Shown here in pieces: positions 34,996-46,886 of a stretch of 64,000 bases of DNA (its first letter is position 1; every line of letters begins with the position of its first letter). The position numbers were made by a program, and so were the translations under genes. The DNA is from Hygrocybe punicea (Eukaryota > Basidiomycota > Agaricomycetes > Agaricales > Hygrophoraceae): contig OY744462.1 in NCBI GenBank assembly GCA_963556145.1, positions 6,696,001-6,760,000 on the forward strand, written 5' to 3'. A model generated the notes under the pieces. The model made no database searches. It was not told the DNA's origin and saw only the letters and a list, made by a program, of their open reading frames with translations.

Positions 34996-36662
34996 TGTTA
35001 CGTTTCCAACTCCGCTTCCAACCCCGATGCCCATTCCGATACCCACCATGACGATTCTGCACTGCACACCTTCCTTTTTCATTTCTTTTTGTCCTTTGTC
35101 TTCTTTTCAATGTCATTGTTTCTTCTTTTGGACATCCTTGTATTTTCTTGTTCTTGTTCTCTTCTTTCCCTTCTTCTAGAACAATCCAGACCGACCATGG
35201 ACATATCCCACGTGACCTTGCTGTACCCGAATAGTCTCCTTGCCGACGGACATCATTGCTATTGTCTTTTCCCTCGCCCTGACATATTGTTGACTTCATC
35301 CCACGACAAACCGATTCACAATGGCTGTACTCCCGACACAGCTCATTACCGTAATTGTTATTGGCAGCGTTGCCATCACCTTCCTGATTGGTTTCTACTT
35401 TGTTATGATCTATCTTTGGCATCGGCATCGAAACCCTTCCGCCATTGATACTTCTGACTTCCACCTCAACAATATCCCGACACGTAATTGACAATTGCCA
35501 TTCCCGGATATATGGTTTCCACTTTCGTATTCCATGCCTACCATTATCCTCCCTGATGATCCGACGACATTCCTCACCTGCATGCGAACCCTGAACAATC
35601 CCCGATCACAAGACATTTCACTGTTCTCTCTAATCCGACCATTGCCGAAGCATATTCTTTTGGACTTCGACCACAGACCATACGACTTCCCAAACAGTGA
35701 ACCAACCCCTATCGTATATTGTTCACACGACACCGCTTCAATGCAGTACCCGACGACTTGTTCCCACAGCTTGTCACTCATGCCATGACTCGAAACCTGG
35801 ACCCACGTTCATTTATCCTTTTCCATCTATAATCTTGATACCTCCCACACTCGTTTACAATGATACCCTTTCTTGGACGAATACCGACATCAGGTGGACT
35901 GCATTGTTCCACAGACAGGACAAGACATTGCTCCTCGATACGTCATCGACACAGACATCATCATCTGGTACAGCTTGTGCTGTTCACATGTCTGACCTCG
36001 ACTATCCCACCATCCTAGTTGGTTTTCCCTCCATACATTCCTTTGTTTTCCTTTATACCGACCTTGTCGCTATGTCCCCGCTACCTCAGGACACTCTCAT
36101 CACCAATCCTACGCTGGACGATACCCATCTTCGACCCGACTGTGCAATGCACTTGCCAGACTGCGCACTTGCCTGTTACAGCAAGTATAGACCCCGAATT
36201 GGCAATTATGCATGTCACATGACCTGATGACAAATCATCCGAGTCATCCGGACCTCACCTCTCTCTCAATGACACCCGGGCCTCCAGTTGGATCGCGAGA
36301 ACATCGACATGAGGACGCCTCATGTACGCCTCATGGTGAACACATGGTAGAGTTGGACATGTTGTAGCTTCATGGTTGGATTCCCAACTCCCCTAAAGTC
36401 CATTCACTATATCTACTGTCCTTGTTGTTGGTTCGGACTTTTTCTTCTTTCCTTTCCTTACGTTTAGTCTGGTTCTTGGGGCAGACTCATCTTGTTTTGG
36501 GTAACCCCCACGGCTCGCAATGACATTAGACCTTGACCCCCCCTTCTTAGCAGTGTTGTCTTAGCTGTAAGCAACAGTGAAAGCTGCTGTTCTCCCCTCT
36601 GGAAGCCGATCCCCTGTTAAGTTGATTGTTGCCGGAGCCCGCTGCAGAAGCGATCCGTAACA
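34996..36662 (-). mobile_element. Solo LTR (1667 bp), minus orientation
   Basis: On the minus strand it starts TGTTACGG and ends CGTAACA, with TTTTC duplications (plus strand) at 34991-34995 and 36663-36667. It is the same family as 21921-23550 but inserted independently, since its duplication differs. It sits inside the right arm of the 12.9-kb element and so inserted after it. Confidence 0.85.
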
Positions 36663-36998
36663 TTTTCCTGATGAGCAACAGCTGCGGCGGTGGCACGGTG
36701 CCGCTGAAAGGTCCCCCCTCCCCACTTCTCCCAACTCCTCGCAACCCCAGGCCCACGTCAGTTGACGTGGCACTGTGGCTTGCAAGAAAATTTGAGGGTG
36801 GAGGAGGATGGTTCACGGTCCAAAGCGCGTCGAGCCCCAGGTCACCTGCGAGTACCCATGGATCCACGGGTAGCCGACCCGTGGATCCGAGTCCAGTGTA
36901 TTGAAAAACCCACACGGATCTGGGTATGTAAATTTTGATGAAAAAAACTCGTGAGTTCGGATCCGGATCACCCACAAGTGCACTCGTGACATGCCTTA

Positions 36999-37926
36999 CG
37001 AGGGCAGTCACTGAGGATCCTGGTGGTTTTCTATTTGACTGGGAAGGGCTGGAGGATGATCTAAGGCCATGGCAGGCCAGTTTTTCTGATTCCAATAGCA
37101 TTCACCATTCCTCATGCTTTCCTCTTGAGGACGGAAGTGACATGATTCCGAAGTACTGCCCCGGTTCCGGCTGCAATGATCTGGTTCCATCTAATCCTGG
37201 TGACAAATTAATGACGCTTATCAAGAACTACAAGGTAATGGTGTGCAATGGCGAGATCACGAAGGAGGGTTTCAAAGCTGAGGTCGAGATTTGTTGTGAG
37301 GTCAAACGCATTATGAAGGAGAGGGAACATATTGAGATAGCAGTTGAGAACGACTGGCCACTACGGATTAATTTTTCCGATTTGACAGGCCGCATCATGC
37401 CGATGAAGGAGCGACTGCAGATGATTATCATTGACGAGGAAGCAAGATCCAAAACACTTGTTTACCAGCATCTTGAGACGACACTCGCCGCAGCTAAATG
37501 GACCCTCAAACAGTTGGCTAAGTGGCATATGGGCACAATTATTGAGCAATCACGACCAGGATAGTACGTACCGTAACCTTCAAAGCTTCATGACATTGTG
37601 CCACTCACACAGCTACCAGCTATGGCGCAAAAGGGCAGGCTGTGATCCAGAGTGCCCTTCTCCGCATGTTCCCTCCAAGCAAGACACCAACGTACAGCTT
37701 TGTGCCTTTCAGTTTAGCCCTTTTTACAGACTACGTCCTGGTGCCCTAGTATGTCGCCTGCCAACTCATCCAAGAAGACCTTCAATGTACGCCATTGGAG
37801 GCTCACGCTGCAATGATCAAAAGCGGTGATACTGGCACTGCTCTGTACCCGGAAGACGATCAATCCGATGATATCATGGCAGATAATGCGTACATCTCCG
37901 GAAGGGAAGCGAGGATGAACGAATAA
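36999..37926 (+). pseudogene. Repeat-family protein gene, 3' part
   Basis: Reading continues in frame from the interrupted exon: AVTEDPGGFLFDWEGL, LRPWQASFSD, a Cys motif IPKYCPGSGCNDLVP, a helical segment with GEITKEGFKAEVEICCEVKR, then WPLRINFSDLTGRI. A GTACGT donor at ~37564 removes the apparent stop. The next exon (from ~37621) reads YGAKGQAVIQSALLRMFPP, TDYVLVP, and then hits a TAG at 37747-37749. In frame after it come VACQLIQEDLQ and an acidic C-terminus to a TAA near 37924. The motif order matches the C-terminus of the uncharacterised family begun at 20950. The copy is broken by two insertions and at least two stops. Confidence 0.65.
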
Positions 37927-38843
37927 CGTGCATATGAAAAAAACCAAGCTACACAGATGGACGGAAAGGCAAAACATGGCACTGGCAAGACGATGCGAAG
38001 TTAATTCTCTAATTGAAGTCTAGTGCTCACGAGAGTAACAGATATGCTCCAACCTTCAAACGGTGAGTGCCGTTCTATCGCATGATTGTAATGGACTGAG
38101 ATCAATGATTCATGGCCTAGCAGCCTCAGAGACTGAAGCCTCGCCCCATTGGCCGGCGTGCATCTGGAGCAAATTCTCAAGAATAGATGACTTATTGGTA
38201 ATGATATTGTGTCGTTTTACTGCTGTTGCCAAATGCTCAGCTGATTGTATGCATCTCCTCAGAAGCGCTGAAACTCTGGAATACCACTCGCTTGCTGTTT
38301 CTGGCTCAATTAACTTCGTGTCCTGGCTTCTTTTGCTCACTAGTCGAGCCCAATCGATCTCGTGTCCTGGTTTGACTCCGACTTCGCAACAACAATCAGA
38401 CTCACGGGCTCCATGCTAGCTACGCCTTTTCTCTCATGACACAAAATCGGACTTCTGGACATTCAATCAACTTCAAATTGTTGGGAATGAGCGCCTATGT
38501 TGCACGTCACACGTCACACATCATGTACCTCTCTCTTGTACGTAGGTGGACGAATAGATGTCGTATGTAATTATCCAGTGCTCTAAACATCTAAGATTCA
38601 GTACAAGTTACCGTTGAAAATTCAGTGTTTGTGCACAAAAACAGTATTGAAAATCCAGCGCGCATACACTGGTATTTAGTCGGCCGAAACGAGCCCTTCA
38701 GTGCTCAATGGTCACTATATTTTTTCAGTGGTTTCACTTAATAGTAGTCAGCCGCTCACTGGATTTCAGAGGTTTTGGGTACTGGTATTCAGGCGTCCTA
38801 CTTCCTACAGTGTCATACGCCAAGAATGGTGGGATCGTTACGT
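37927..38843. other. No gene; boundary between repeat block and gene-dense region
   Basis: Only short unsupported ORFs. Several TTCAGTG/CAGTGC words recur around 38580-38810, but no clean repeat unit could be defined. Confidence 0.4.
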
Positions 38844-40274
38844 TTACAGCTCATAATCCTCGTCGTCATATGTTTCTTTGATAAGCCTGCGTAGATGAAG
38901 TGTACCTCCAGCGTTGTGAAAGCATGTCAAACGTACCGATAGAGCGACGACGGAGGGTGATCACCACTGTTAGCCAATATAGTGTCAATCAAAGATTGCT
39001 TTTCACAGGGCACTTTCACTCACTCGTTCGTGATGAATGCATCAATCAACTCTGGGCGAACATAATCGTAGTAAGGATTGACAACATCCACTTTATCAAC
39101 TAAGCTCCCTTCCTCGAAACCAAGCACATCGCTGGGATCACCAAAGTCAAGAGCGCCGTATTCGTGGTATACATTCCAGAGAGGTGTGAGCTTAAATTGG
39201 CCAGCGCACACGACAACTGGAGTGCTGTGTGCCCGCGCTGCAGTTGCTGTGAGTAGTGATCCTGTAACAGCAAACATTCCCCCATTTGCTAGAATGGCAT
39301 GTGCGCCTAGTATTACCTTGTTTACGCGCGACATGATGGCATATATTGATGAATCAGGGACAAGAAATGTGGAAATGCTTGCGGAAGAGAGTGATCGAGC
39401 CATTTCGTAGCCGCCATATCTGCGAATGGTTATGGTAAAGTGGTGTTTGTGCGGTGAGAAAATAACTCGACAAACGATGGACCAGTTTCCGCAACAATCA
39501 CACTGAAGTTTCTATAGGGTGCAGCCGACTTCAGGAATGCCTCAACCGTTTTAGACTTGCCAATTGTCAGAATGATCTCGCTTGACAACAAGTCAGCCTG
39601 GCAGAACTTTGTTTTTGGAATCGTGCCCACTCGGAATGGATATGATCCTTCGCATTCTTCGATATGTTGTCATAAACAGTTTCCAATTCGTCCAGAACGT
39701 CTTTAATAGCCTCCATGAGCACCGGTTTTAAGCCTTTCGAAAATGAATCTAGATCATCTGGATCGTTCTCTTTCAGAGTGCCTTTGCTTTCCGACTTCAA
39801 GGCTGTACTGTGTTTGCGGCCTTGCAGAACAAACTGCGAGATTGAAAAGGCGTCCCTGGCTGGTTCAGAAGTTGACCCGTTTGTTGCAGTGTGGTACTCC
39901 TCGCGGATATGATGTAACACTTTCCGAACTGTGTTTCCGACGCTGTGTTCTGTCAGATTCGGCGTTAGCAGTATCCAACGCGGTGAACAGGTAATAACAA
40001 CCTTTAGGCTGAGCTTCCACGAGTCGACGTCCAACAAGTCGAATGGTTTCCAGCAATTGTCCGATGTTCGAAAAACGGGCCCTTGACACGACTTGGCGTA
40101 ACACCAGAACTGTCTCTAGAGCGGTTGCCCGTGACCCAAAGACTTGTCTGGCGAGTCAGATATCGTTAGTGTGCATGATTCCAGGACCTACTGGAAGACG
40201 ACTGACCGTCTCCGCAACTTGAACACTAAATTTTCCACCACTGGCAAGGACTCACTCGTAATATCAGGCATCAT
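38844..40274 (-). CDS. GCD7: Translation initiation factor eIF2B subunit beta
   Basis: This is the beta regulatory subunit of eIF2B, the exchange factor that reloads eIF2 with GTP. Exons joined by short introns give MMPDITSES..., [39 protein letters not shown], an internal linker (residues ~130-190), [73 protein letters not shown] and [20 protein letters not shown]. The last two exons read [20 protein letters not shown]. These are the Rossmann-like and helical motifs of the eIF2B alpha/beta/delta family. No stop or frameshift was found after splicing. The start was chosen as the first ATG in a weak Met-Met pair. It is transcribed divergently from elongin A. Confidence 0.93.
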
Positions 40275-40434
40275 GGTTTTTTGTAGAGAAAGCAAATAAA
40301 TAAATAAATGGATTTATCGCACCCTAAGAATCATATGTGACATATTACCACTTCAGGATGTTTATTACTATTAGCTTCTTGTCGTCACAGCCTATTAGCC
40401 TAAGCCCCGTTCTTGGTCCTTCTGTTCGCTGGCA
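40275..40434. promoter_or_regulatory. Shared divergent promoter of eIF2B beta and elongin A
   Basis: Only 160 bp separate the two start codons. The stretch contains no ORF and must hold both 5' UTRs and promoters. AAATAAATAAATAAATGG lies near 40291-40308. Confidence 0.6.
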
Positions 40435-41688
40435 ATGTTACAATCTCTCGAAGGTGAAGCTGCAAGTCGCCGGATCCCGACACTAGTTCAGTGCTGTCAG
40501 CGTGGTAAGTGTGCCTTGAATAGACATGAACGGCCGGTTACTGATAGACAGCCTGCAGTGGCCTCTCACCATGTTGACTGTGCGTGGCACATACTCTTCG
40601 TGAACTCGAAGTTCATTTGCGTGTTTAGCGATCAGCGGTTTTGGTGATGACTTGCGTTATGAACTCATCAAACCTATTTTAGAGAGCTGCACCGCAGAAA
40701 TTCTCGTCAGATTAGAACAAGCATCTCCGGTATGTTTGTTCGAAGGTATTTTCTATGTCATTGCTAACATGACTCTTACAAAATGTCAGCATCTACAGAT
40801 GTATACACCAGGTAAGTGTCCATGGTAAATTTTGAGTTCAATTCTCGGGCAATATACCAACTAGCGACGGCTTTCAGAAATATGGAAGGATATGTGTTTT
40901 CGCGCATACCCTTTAGCAATGGAGCAGTGCATAATAAATGATGGTGCATCATGGAAAGACGAATACTTTGTGCGTGGCGCGCTACATCTCATGCACTCCT
41001 TTATAAGACGGTACAGGTTCTTCGTGAATCGGAAGCAAAAAGATTGGAGGAATTAGGAACCCGCCTACGAATCAAACGCCTAATTGCTGACGAAGAAAAG
41101 AAAGAACGCGAAGTCAAGATAACCGACCGAATCCCTCCAACAAAACGCTCTCGAAGCGGATGTGAGTTCAGCGGCCCGATCTTTATGTGAAAAACTGTGT
41201 TGAAAGGCTTCCAAGGGTCAACAAATTCGCAACCCAAGACTTTGATCCAGAAGACTCGGTCGGAGGTATCCAGGATTCAGAAGAACATGTATAGGCTACA
41301 GATGATCCCTCGCATGCCGAACGGGAAGGAATATCGTGTTCTCCACAATACACTCAGCGCCGAGTTACCCTCACCACCCTCTTCAATATCACCAAATCGT
41401 ACAACACCAAATCGTACAACAGTGAATGCCGTCTACCGCCGCAATCCCACGACGCGGTCATCATCTGTCACAACCTCATCTACTTCGTCGTCTGCCTCAC
41501 CCCCAACATCCTTCAAGTCATCTATGTCTGTATACAGCACCCCTACCAAGAAGCATACAGTTCCTCTGTCTTCCTGTAAAATTCATCCGTTCGATTCTGC
41601 TTCGCCCAAATCTGGCCAGAAGGATCCCATGGCTGCCCTTTTTATGCCCAAACATCGTGCTCACTCACAACTTCCCTGCATCCGATAG
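40435..41688 (+). CDS. Elongin A (RNA polymerase II elongation factor SIII subunit A)
   Basis: Elongin A stimulates Pol II elongation and, with elongin B/C and cullin, can target stalled polymerase. The spliced protein begins MLQSLEGEAASRRIPTLV, then VASHHVDSISGFGDDLRYEL, IKPILESCTAEILVRLEQAS, HLQMYTPEIWKDMCFRAYPL, a long charged helix (RESEAKRLEELGTRLRIKRL), the conserved REVKITDRIPPTKRSRSG, then a Ser/Thr/Pro-rich tail ending DPMAALFMPKHRAHSQLP. The BC-box/F-box-like helical region lies in the first ~100 residues. Introns are short (around 50-60 nt), with acceptors chosen to keep the family sequence. No defect was seen. Confidence 0.9.
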
Positions 41689-42081
41689 ACTTATTCTATT
41701 CCCTCTCCCATGTTTCGGTCTCCTACCATAAGCTGCGACCAGTAATTTATTTAACATTCAATCGATCTTGGAAATACGTTAGACCAATCCAGAATGTCCG
41801 TCTAAATTCGTCAGTTTGGAAACCACTTGGTTCCGCTCCGCCAAATTTACTGGTTTTATCGACAACGTTGAGCAGACTGGATGATCTGTACTTAGAACTA
41901 ACAAGTCGAAGGTGCTGACATGGAAGGCATACATAGGTCCGAAGGACTGGAGTATTACTAGGTACTCATGTTCACTAGAAGTTATGTTCACCGTCACCCA
42001 AAGCCTTAGCACCATCGCTATTCGACCTCCCCCTCCTTCTCCCCTCCCTTATTCCGTGCCGGTCGACGATGTTCTGCCAAT
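41689..42081. other. Convergent intergenic region, no gene
   Basis: Space between the stop of elongin A and the stop of the WD40 duplicate. It should contain both 3' UTRs. No ORF or repeat of note. Confidence 0.5.
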
Positions 42082-43497
42082 CTAACGGTCAAAGTGCGCT
42101 GGAGGAGGAGCCTCCCATATTCGGATCGTATGGTCATCCGAACAGGACGCAAACATAATATGCTCGTTTCTTGGGTTCCACGCGACTGAGCTGACACAGC
42201 CCTTACCATGGCCCGACAGCACTTGAAGCAGTGTCCCAGTTTCACGGTTCCAGACATACACATTCCCATCTAGTTCCCAGAAAAGTCAACGGGAGGGGTT
42301 TGTGGTGCTGAAACACGTACCTTCGCTTCCACTCACTACAAAATTGTCATTTATGCCTCCAAAACAACACCGGATGACATGACGTCTTTGTTGTTGTCCA
42401 GAAAACTTGCGGACCAGTTGGGCATTATTGAGATCCCACAAATGAATGGCCTGTTTGAAATTGATGCGTGCAAATAAGTTTAGGGAATCCAAAAGCAGGT
42501 AAAATAATGTCACATTTCGCTCTTGATTTATTAGAACGTATTGGGAATCCTGGGACACCTTGACACTTGTCACGTCGTTGTCCAGACGAACGGATCTGCA
42601 AGGGATCGAAGCATACAAAGACTGTCAGTAAAAATCAAAACAGGATCTCATGCCTGATACCCTTATGAGGGGGGCATACGTACAGTGCAATCTGCTTCGT
42701 CGCTAAATCATATACCAGCATATGATTCTCGATGCTCGTGTCGGTGTCTCTAGCTGGCGGACCGTCGCCGGTCAAGTTTGTCGTAGTGGCTGACGATATG
42801 CATCGTTGCATCCCAACAACAACAACCCGAGTACAGTCGGGCGTTACCGTGAGATCTGTTATGCGGAAGGTTGTGACACCCCATGCATCTCGTTGCTCCC
42901 CGTCCGCGTTCTGAGAAAGGCAGAGACGTGAATGTCTTCAAACGAGAAGGACAAAGGCGGCGCACCCAGATGATCATCTTCCGATCCATGCCACCAGAAA
43001 TAAAACCTGAACCGTCTGGTAGCCATTCCAGCGCAGTGACTGTTTCTGAATGTGTATTGAGAACCTGTATGCTCACCCCCGACTTGCAAAGAGATGTATT
43101 AGCCCAGGAATACGAACGTTACAAAGGAAGAGAGTAACAGTACCTTGGTGTTCCACAGCTTAATGATATTATCTGAGCTCGTGAGGAGTATTGAATCGTC
43201 TAGTGACCACGCCAGACTCCCTACGGGGTATGGGTGATCCCGCAGGATAAGCTCCGGGGTATATTCGCGCACAGACGGTTCCGTTTCCGGCTTAGAGTGA
43301 TTCTGTCAGGTGGATGAGGCCCATGCAAAAGGCGACGCGCTTACCCCAATGCGCCAAATTATAGCAGACTTGTCTCTGCTAGCGCTCGCGAGAAATGCGC
43401 CATCATGACTCCATTCTATGTTCCAAACCTCGTCGGTGTGGAATGCCAAGATCGCGGTGGTGACTGCAGTTATGTCACCCTGGTGGTCCGAGTCCAT
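42082..43497 (-). CDS. Truncated WD40-only duplicate of the neighbouring GID7/WDR26 gene
   Basis: Seven exons (43497-43345, 43290-43144, 43082-42966, 42910-42684, 42595-42514, 42450-42321, 42269-42082) give 347 residues with no stop. It begins MDSDHQGDITAVTTAILAFH, inside the region equal to the seventh exon from the end in the full gene, so LisH and CTLH domains are missing. WD repeats include [40 protein letters not shown] and [16 protein letters not shown]. Exons of 147, 117, 82 and 130 nt equal those of the full copy, so this is a DNA-level tandem duplication. The C-terminus is shorter. It could be a working beta-propeller or a decaying copy still open by chance. Confidence 0.8.
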
Positions 43498-44130
43498 GTT
43501 TTAGGAAAATCAGTACTCCCCGATCTGTGTGCGGGACCTGTATGCTGTTAAGATATGTGTCAACTTCACGGTTTAAACTTTCGCAAACGTGCAAGGCACA
43601 TCACTGTGATAGAAAACAAAAGGAACTTTTAAACTTAAACTTGTACCGGGACTGTATTTGGACATGGCAAGAGTTACAACTAAGTTACACCTTCCAGGAC
43701 AATGGTCGCTGCCAGGGGCCAGGTTTACGGCGCGAGGAAGAGCACTACGCCATATCAATCAATCGTCTTTAACCAAGTACCACAATGACTCCTATATAAG
43801 AAAAAGATTTTTCCGCTAGAATACGAAGCAGGCTATGTTCCTAGATGGAAAATGCTGGTAGAAATTCTAAAGAAATAGTTTACGTAGTAGTATGATATCA
43901 GAGGACTTTGTGTGCTGGTGGAGGGGGAAAAAACCAAAACAGGGATTGGGGGAATTGTTTAAATGCTGAGATGTGGAGGGATGTGCCAGTTGTGTGCGAT
44001 GCAGATGCGATATGTCGGTGGTGAGGGAGTAAGAAGAGATGAGGGGGGAGGGGAAAGCAAGAAAGTCAACATTTGAAGAGAGATTTAGGCAAGAAAAAAA
44101 ATCAACCATATGCATTGTCTGACAAGTTTT
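43498..44130. other. Intergenic spacer between the two WD40 copies
   Basis: No ORF with domain features. This is the promoter region of the truncated copy and 3' UTR of the full copy. Confidence 0.5.
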
Positions 44131-46886
44131 TCACACCCAGGACGTCCCAGTCGACGTCCCGGACCCAAAGTCCCCACCATCACCATCACCACCACCACCA
44201 CCCTCCCATCGTTGCCTTGTCTTCCCTTTCCCCTTCCCATTCTGCGCCGGTTGCTGATGATCTGCCGACCCAGTTGTCGAGTCGGTGGTGTACGATGAAG
44301 GCGGAGGTGCCTCCCATATTCGTATCGTATTGTCATCCGAACAGGACGCGAACATACGCTCGTTCTTTGGGTTCCACGCGACTGAGTTGACACTGCCTCC
44401 ACCATGGCCGGACAACACTTCAAGCAGCGCCCCAGTTTCACGGTGCCAGACATACACGTTCCCGTCTACTCATGGCCAGTCCCCAAGGGAAAGAGAAAAC
44501 AAAGACGACTGTCAGCGGAACATTTGTGGTGCTGAACAAAAAGGGTATACACGTACCTTCGCTTCCACTCACTACAAAGTTGCCATCGATACCCCCAAAA
44601 CAACTCCGAATGACATGACGTCCTTGTTGTTGTCCGGTAAACTTGCGGGCCAGCTGGCCAAGATTGAGGTCCCACAAATGAATCGCCTGTTGGAAATCGA
44701 CGGATAGCAAATAAGTTTCTGGAATCCCAAAAGTAGAAGCAACATTATTTCAATTTACATCTGGTGCATGGTTTATCAGAGCGTATTGGGAATCCTGGGA
44801 CGCTTTGACACTGGTCAATTCGCCTTCCAGACGAACGGATCTGCGAATACAACGACTGTCAGTAAAGTGACACAGAATCTCATTCCCGATACTCTTATGA
44901 GGGAATAATTCGCACAATTCAATCTGCTTCGTCGCTAAATCGTACACCAGCAAGTGGTTCTCGGTGTTTCGTGTGTCATTCGCCGTACCGTTTCCTCCAG
45001 CTTGTGGAACGTCGCCACCCTGGGCTCGCTGGGTCAAGTCCGTTGCCGTCGTAGCCGATGGTGAGGGTGGTACAGGATGTATCCCAACAGCAATCACCCG
45101 AGTATAGTCTGGCGTCACTGCGAGATCTGTTACGCGGATGGTTGTGACACCCCATGTGTCTCGTTGCTTCCCATCCGCATCCTAAGACAGATATATGAGA
45201 GATATACACATGACCAACGTCTGTGACCTCGAAAGCGAAAGTAACGCACCCAGATGATCATCTTTCGATCCATGCCACCGGAAATGAAACCTGAACCGTC
45301 TGGTAGCCATTCCAGCGCAGTGACTGTTTCTGAATGTGCATCGAGAACCTGTATGCTCACCCCAGACTTGTAAAGAGATATTAGCCAAAGGATCCGAACG
45401 TTACAAAGGAAGAGAGTAACAGTACCTTGGTGTTCCACAGCTTAATGATATTATCTGAGCTCGTGAGGAGTATTGAGTCGTCTAGTGACCACGCCAGGCA
45501 CCCTACGGGGTATGGGTGATCTCGCAGTATAAGTTCCGGGGTATATTCCCGCACAGACGGTTCCGTTTCCAGCTAGAGTGATTCAGGAAGTTAATGATAA
45601 ATTGCGGGCTCGTGAAAGGCGACGCGCTCACCCCAATCCGCCAAATTATGGCAGACTTGTCTCTGCCAGCGCTCGCGAGAAATGCGCCATCATGACTCCA
45701 TTCTACGTTCCAAACCTCGTCGGTGTGGACTGCCAAGATCGTGGTGGTGACTCTGGGAAATGCGGTCTTGTCACACTGGTGGTCCACATACAGGGAAAAT
45801 GAAGAAGAGTTCGTGGGCGAGTTGTGATATACACAGCGTTGTCGTTGGTATAAACGTGCTTGGTTGAGGAGAGAAGAAAATCGTCGCTGAGGAATCATGA
45901 CAGAAGATGGGATGTAACCTGGGGCATGGGAGGCAAAAGAGAACAAACGTGAATGTGAGTGAGCCTGACAGCGACGATTGTGGTATACGTACGTTGCAGG
46001 TTAGCGAGCAACTTGAGCCGTGAAGTTCCATACGCTCCGTCCCACCCAGCTCGTTGTCGCAGATCCTCAGCGTCAGAACACATTATCAGACTAGAAAGCA
46101 GAATGTCAGTTGTGAGCAATGTCCGTCCCAAGGCACTTTCACGCACTTTGTCAGCGAATGTAGTTGGTCGGGCGAAGCGTTGAGAGGCGCAAGCTCATTC
46201 CGTAGGACATTCAGTGCAAGTATGGTCTTTTGAGACTCGAGAAGCTCCAAATATTTTTGCTGGCCAATGAGAAACTTCGCCTCCTGTACGAAATAATTAG
46301 TAAGTAGGAACCGAGACAAGGGTTAACGAAATTACCCAAAGTCCCTCACCCTCGGTTACGCCCAACCGTATCAAAGCGGCCTCTGCATCACTCCAATTTG
46401 CCTTCAGGATGTATTGTCGAAACTCTGAGACTTCAGCTGCCTCCATTGAATATCCTGATTCCGCCTCCAGTGTGGCAGCCGACTCGCTTCAAGGAAAATA
46501 CCCCCCCACGCAAGTCAGAATACCACCACTACCACGAGAAGAGCAAGAAGAAGAAGAAAATACACGCACACGTATCCAACATCACGCAAACTCTGTATCA
46601 CCAATCTCACAAACTCCTCCCGGTCGACAAGCGAATCGTCATACAACGACGTCCCCGGCAATGATACTTTCGCGATTGACTTGCCATGCTTGTACACACC
46701 GTTCCCCACCACCACGCCAATGCTCACGCCAGAGGAAGAGCCATTAGCGACAGGGACGGTGAACCCGTTGCCATTCGTGTGCGCCTTTGAGGGCCCTGCG
46801 AGGTCTGAGTTCTGACCAACCTCTGCGGCCACCATGTCTGGCGAAACTGATAAAGTTGAATCCTGATCTGATTCTGAAAGCCGCAT
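44131..46886 (-). CDS. GID7/WDR26-type WD40 protein with LisH and CTLH (GID/CTLH ubiquitin ligase subunit)
   Basis: Eleven exons (46886-46572, 46482-46336, 46283-46147, 46090-45993, 45918-45632, 45572-45426, 45366-45250, 45181-44916, 44840-44759, 44686-44557, 44465-44131) give 686 residues. After a Ser/Gly-rich start come LisH ([20 protein letters not shown]), CTLH ([38 protein letters not shown]) and [19 protein letters not shown] seven-bladed propeller follows ([80 protein letters not shown]). A Gly-rich tail ends it. In yeast and mammals such proteins link substrate receptors to the GID ligase core. A partial duplicate lies downstream. Confidence 0.9.

Larger units (their letters stand above)
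24110..36998. mobile_element. 12.9-kb TIR element carrying a TET/JBP gene, kinase-like gene and accessory genes
   Basis: The left end reads TAAGGCATGTCATGAC. The right end, read inward on the minus strand, is TAAGGCATGTCACGAG. Flanking 8-mers are CGAGGGTA (24102-24109) and CGAGGGCA (36999-37006), a target duplication with one mismatch. Joining the flanks restores one frame (MAR then AVTEDPGG), which shows that the insertion lies in an exon. An 8-bp duplication suits hAT, P or KDZ/Zisupton-type transposons. Inside are an accessory gene (25553-27443), a kinase-like gene (27584-29374), a TET/JBP-like gene (30508-33113) and a Tc1-like transposase (33211-34389). Tc1 enzymes normally duplicate TA, so the transposase that moved the whole unit is not identified. 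A solo LTR has inserted into the right arm. Confidence 0.8.

Noticed and set aside
21921..36662. The large inverted similarity between 21.9-23.6 kb and 35.0-36.7 kb as terminal repeats of one giant element
   Set aside because: Each copy has its own 5-bp duplication (AGAAG; TTTTC) and TG...CA ends, so they are independent solo LTR insertions.
24910..36672. A precise target duplication for the inner (398-bp repeat) element
   Set aside because: GCAACAGC occurs near both sides but offset by two bases from the GGAAAACC ends, so no clean duplication could be defined.
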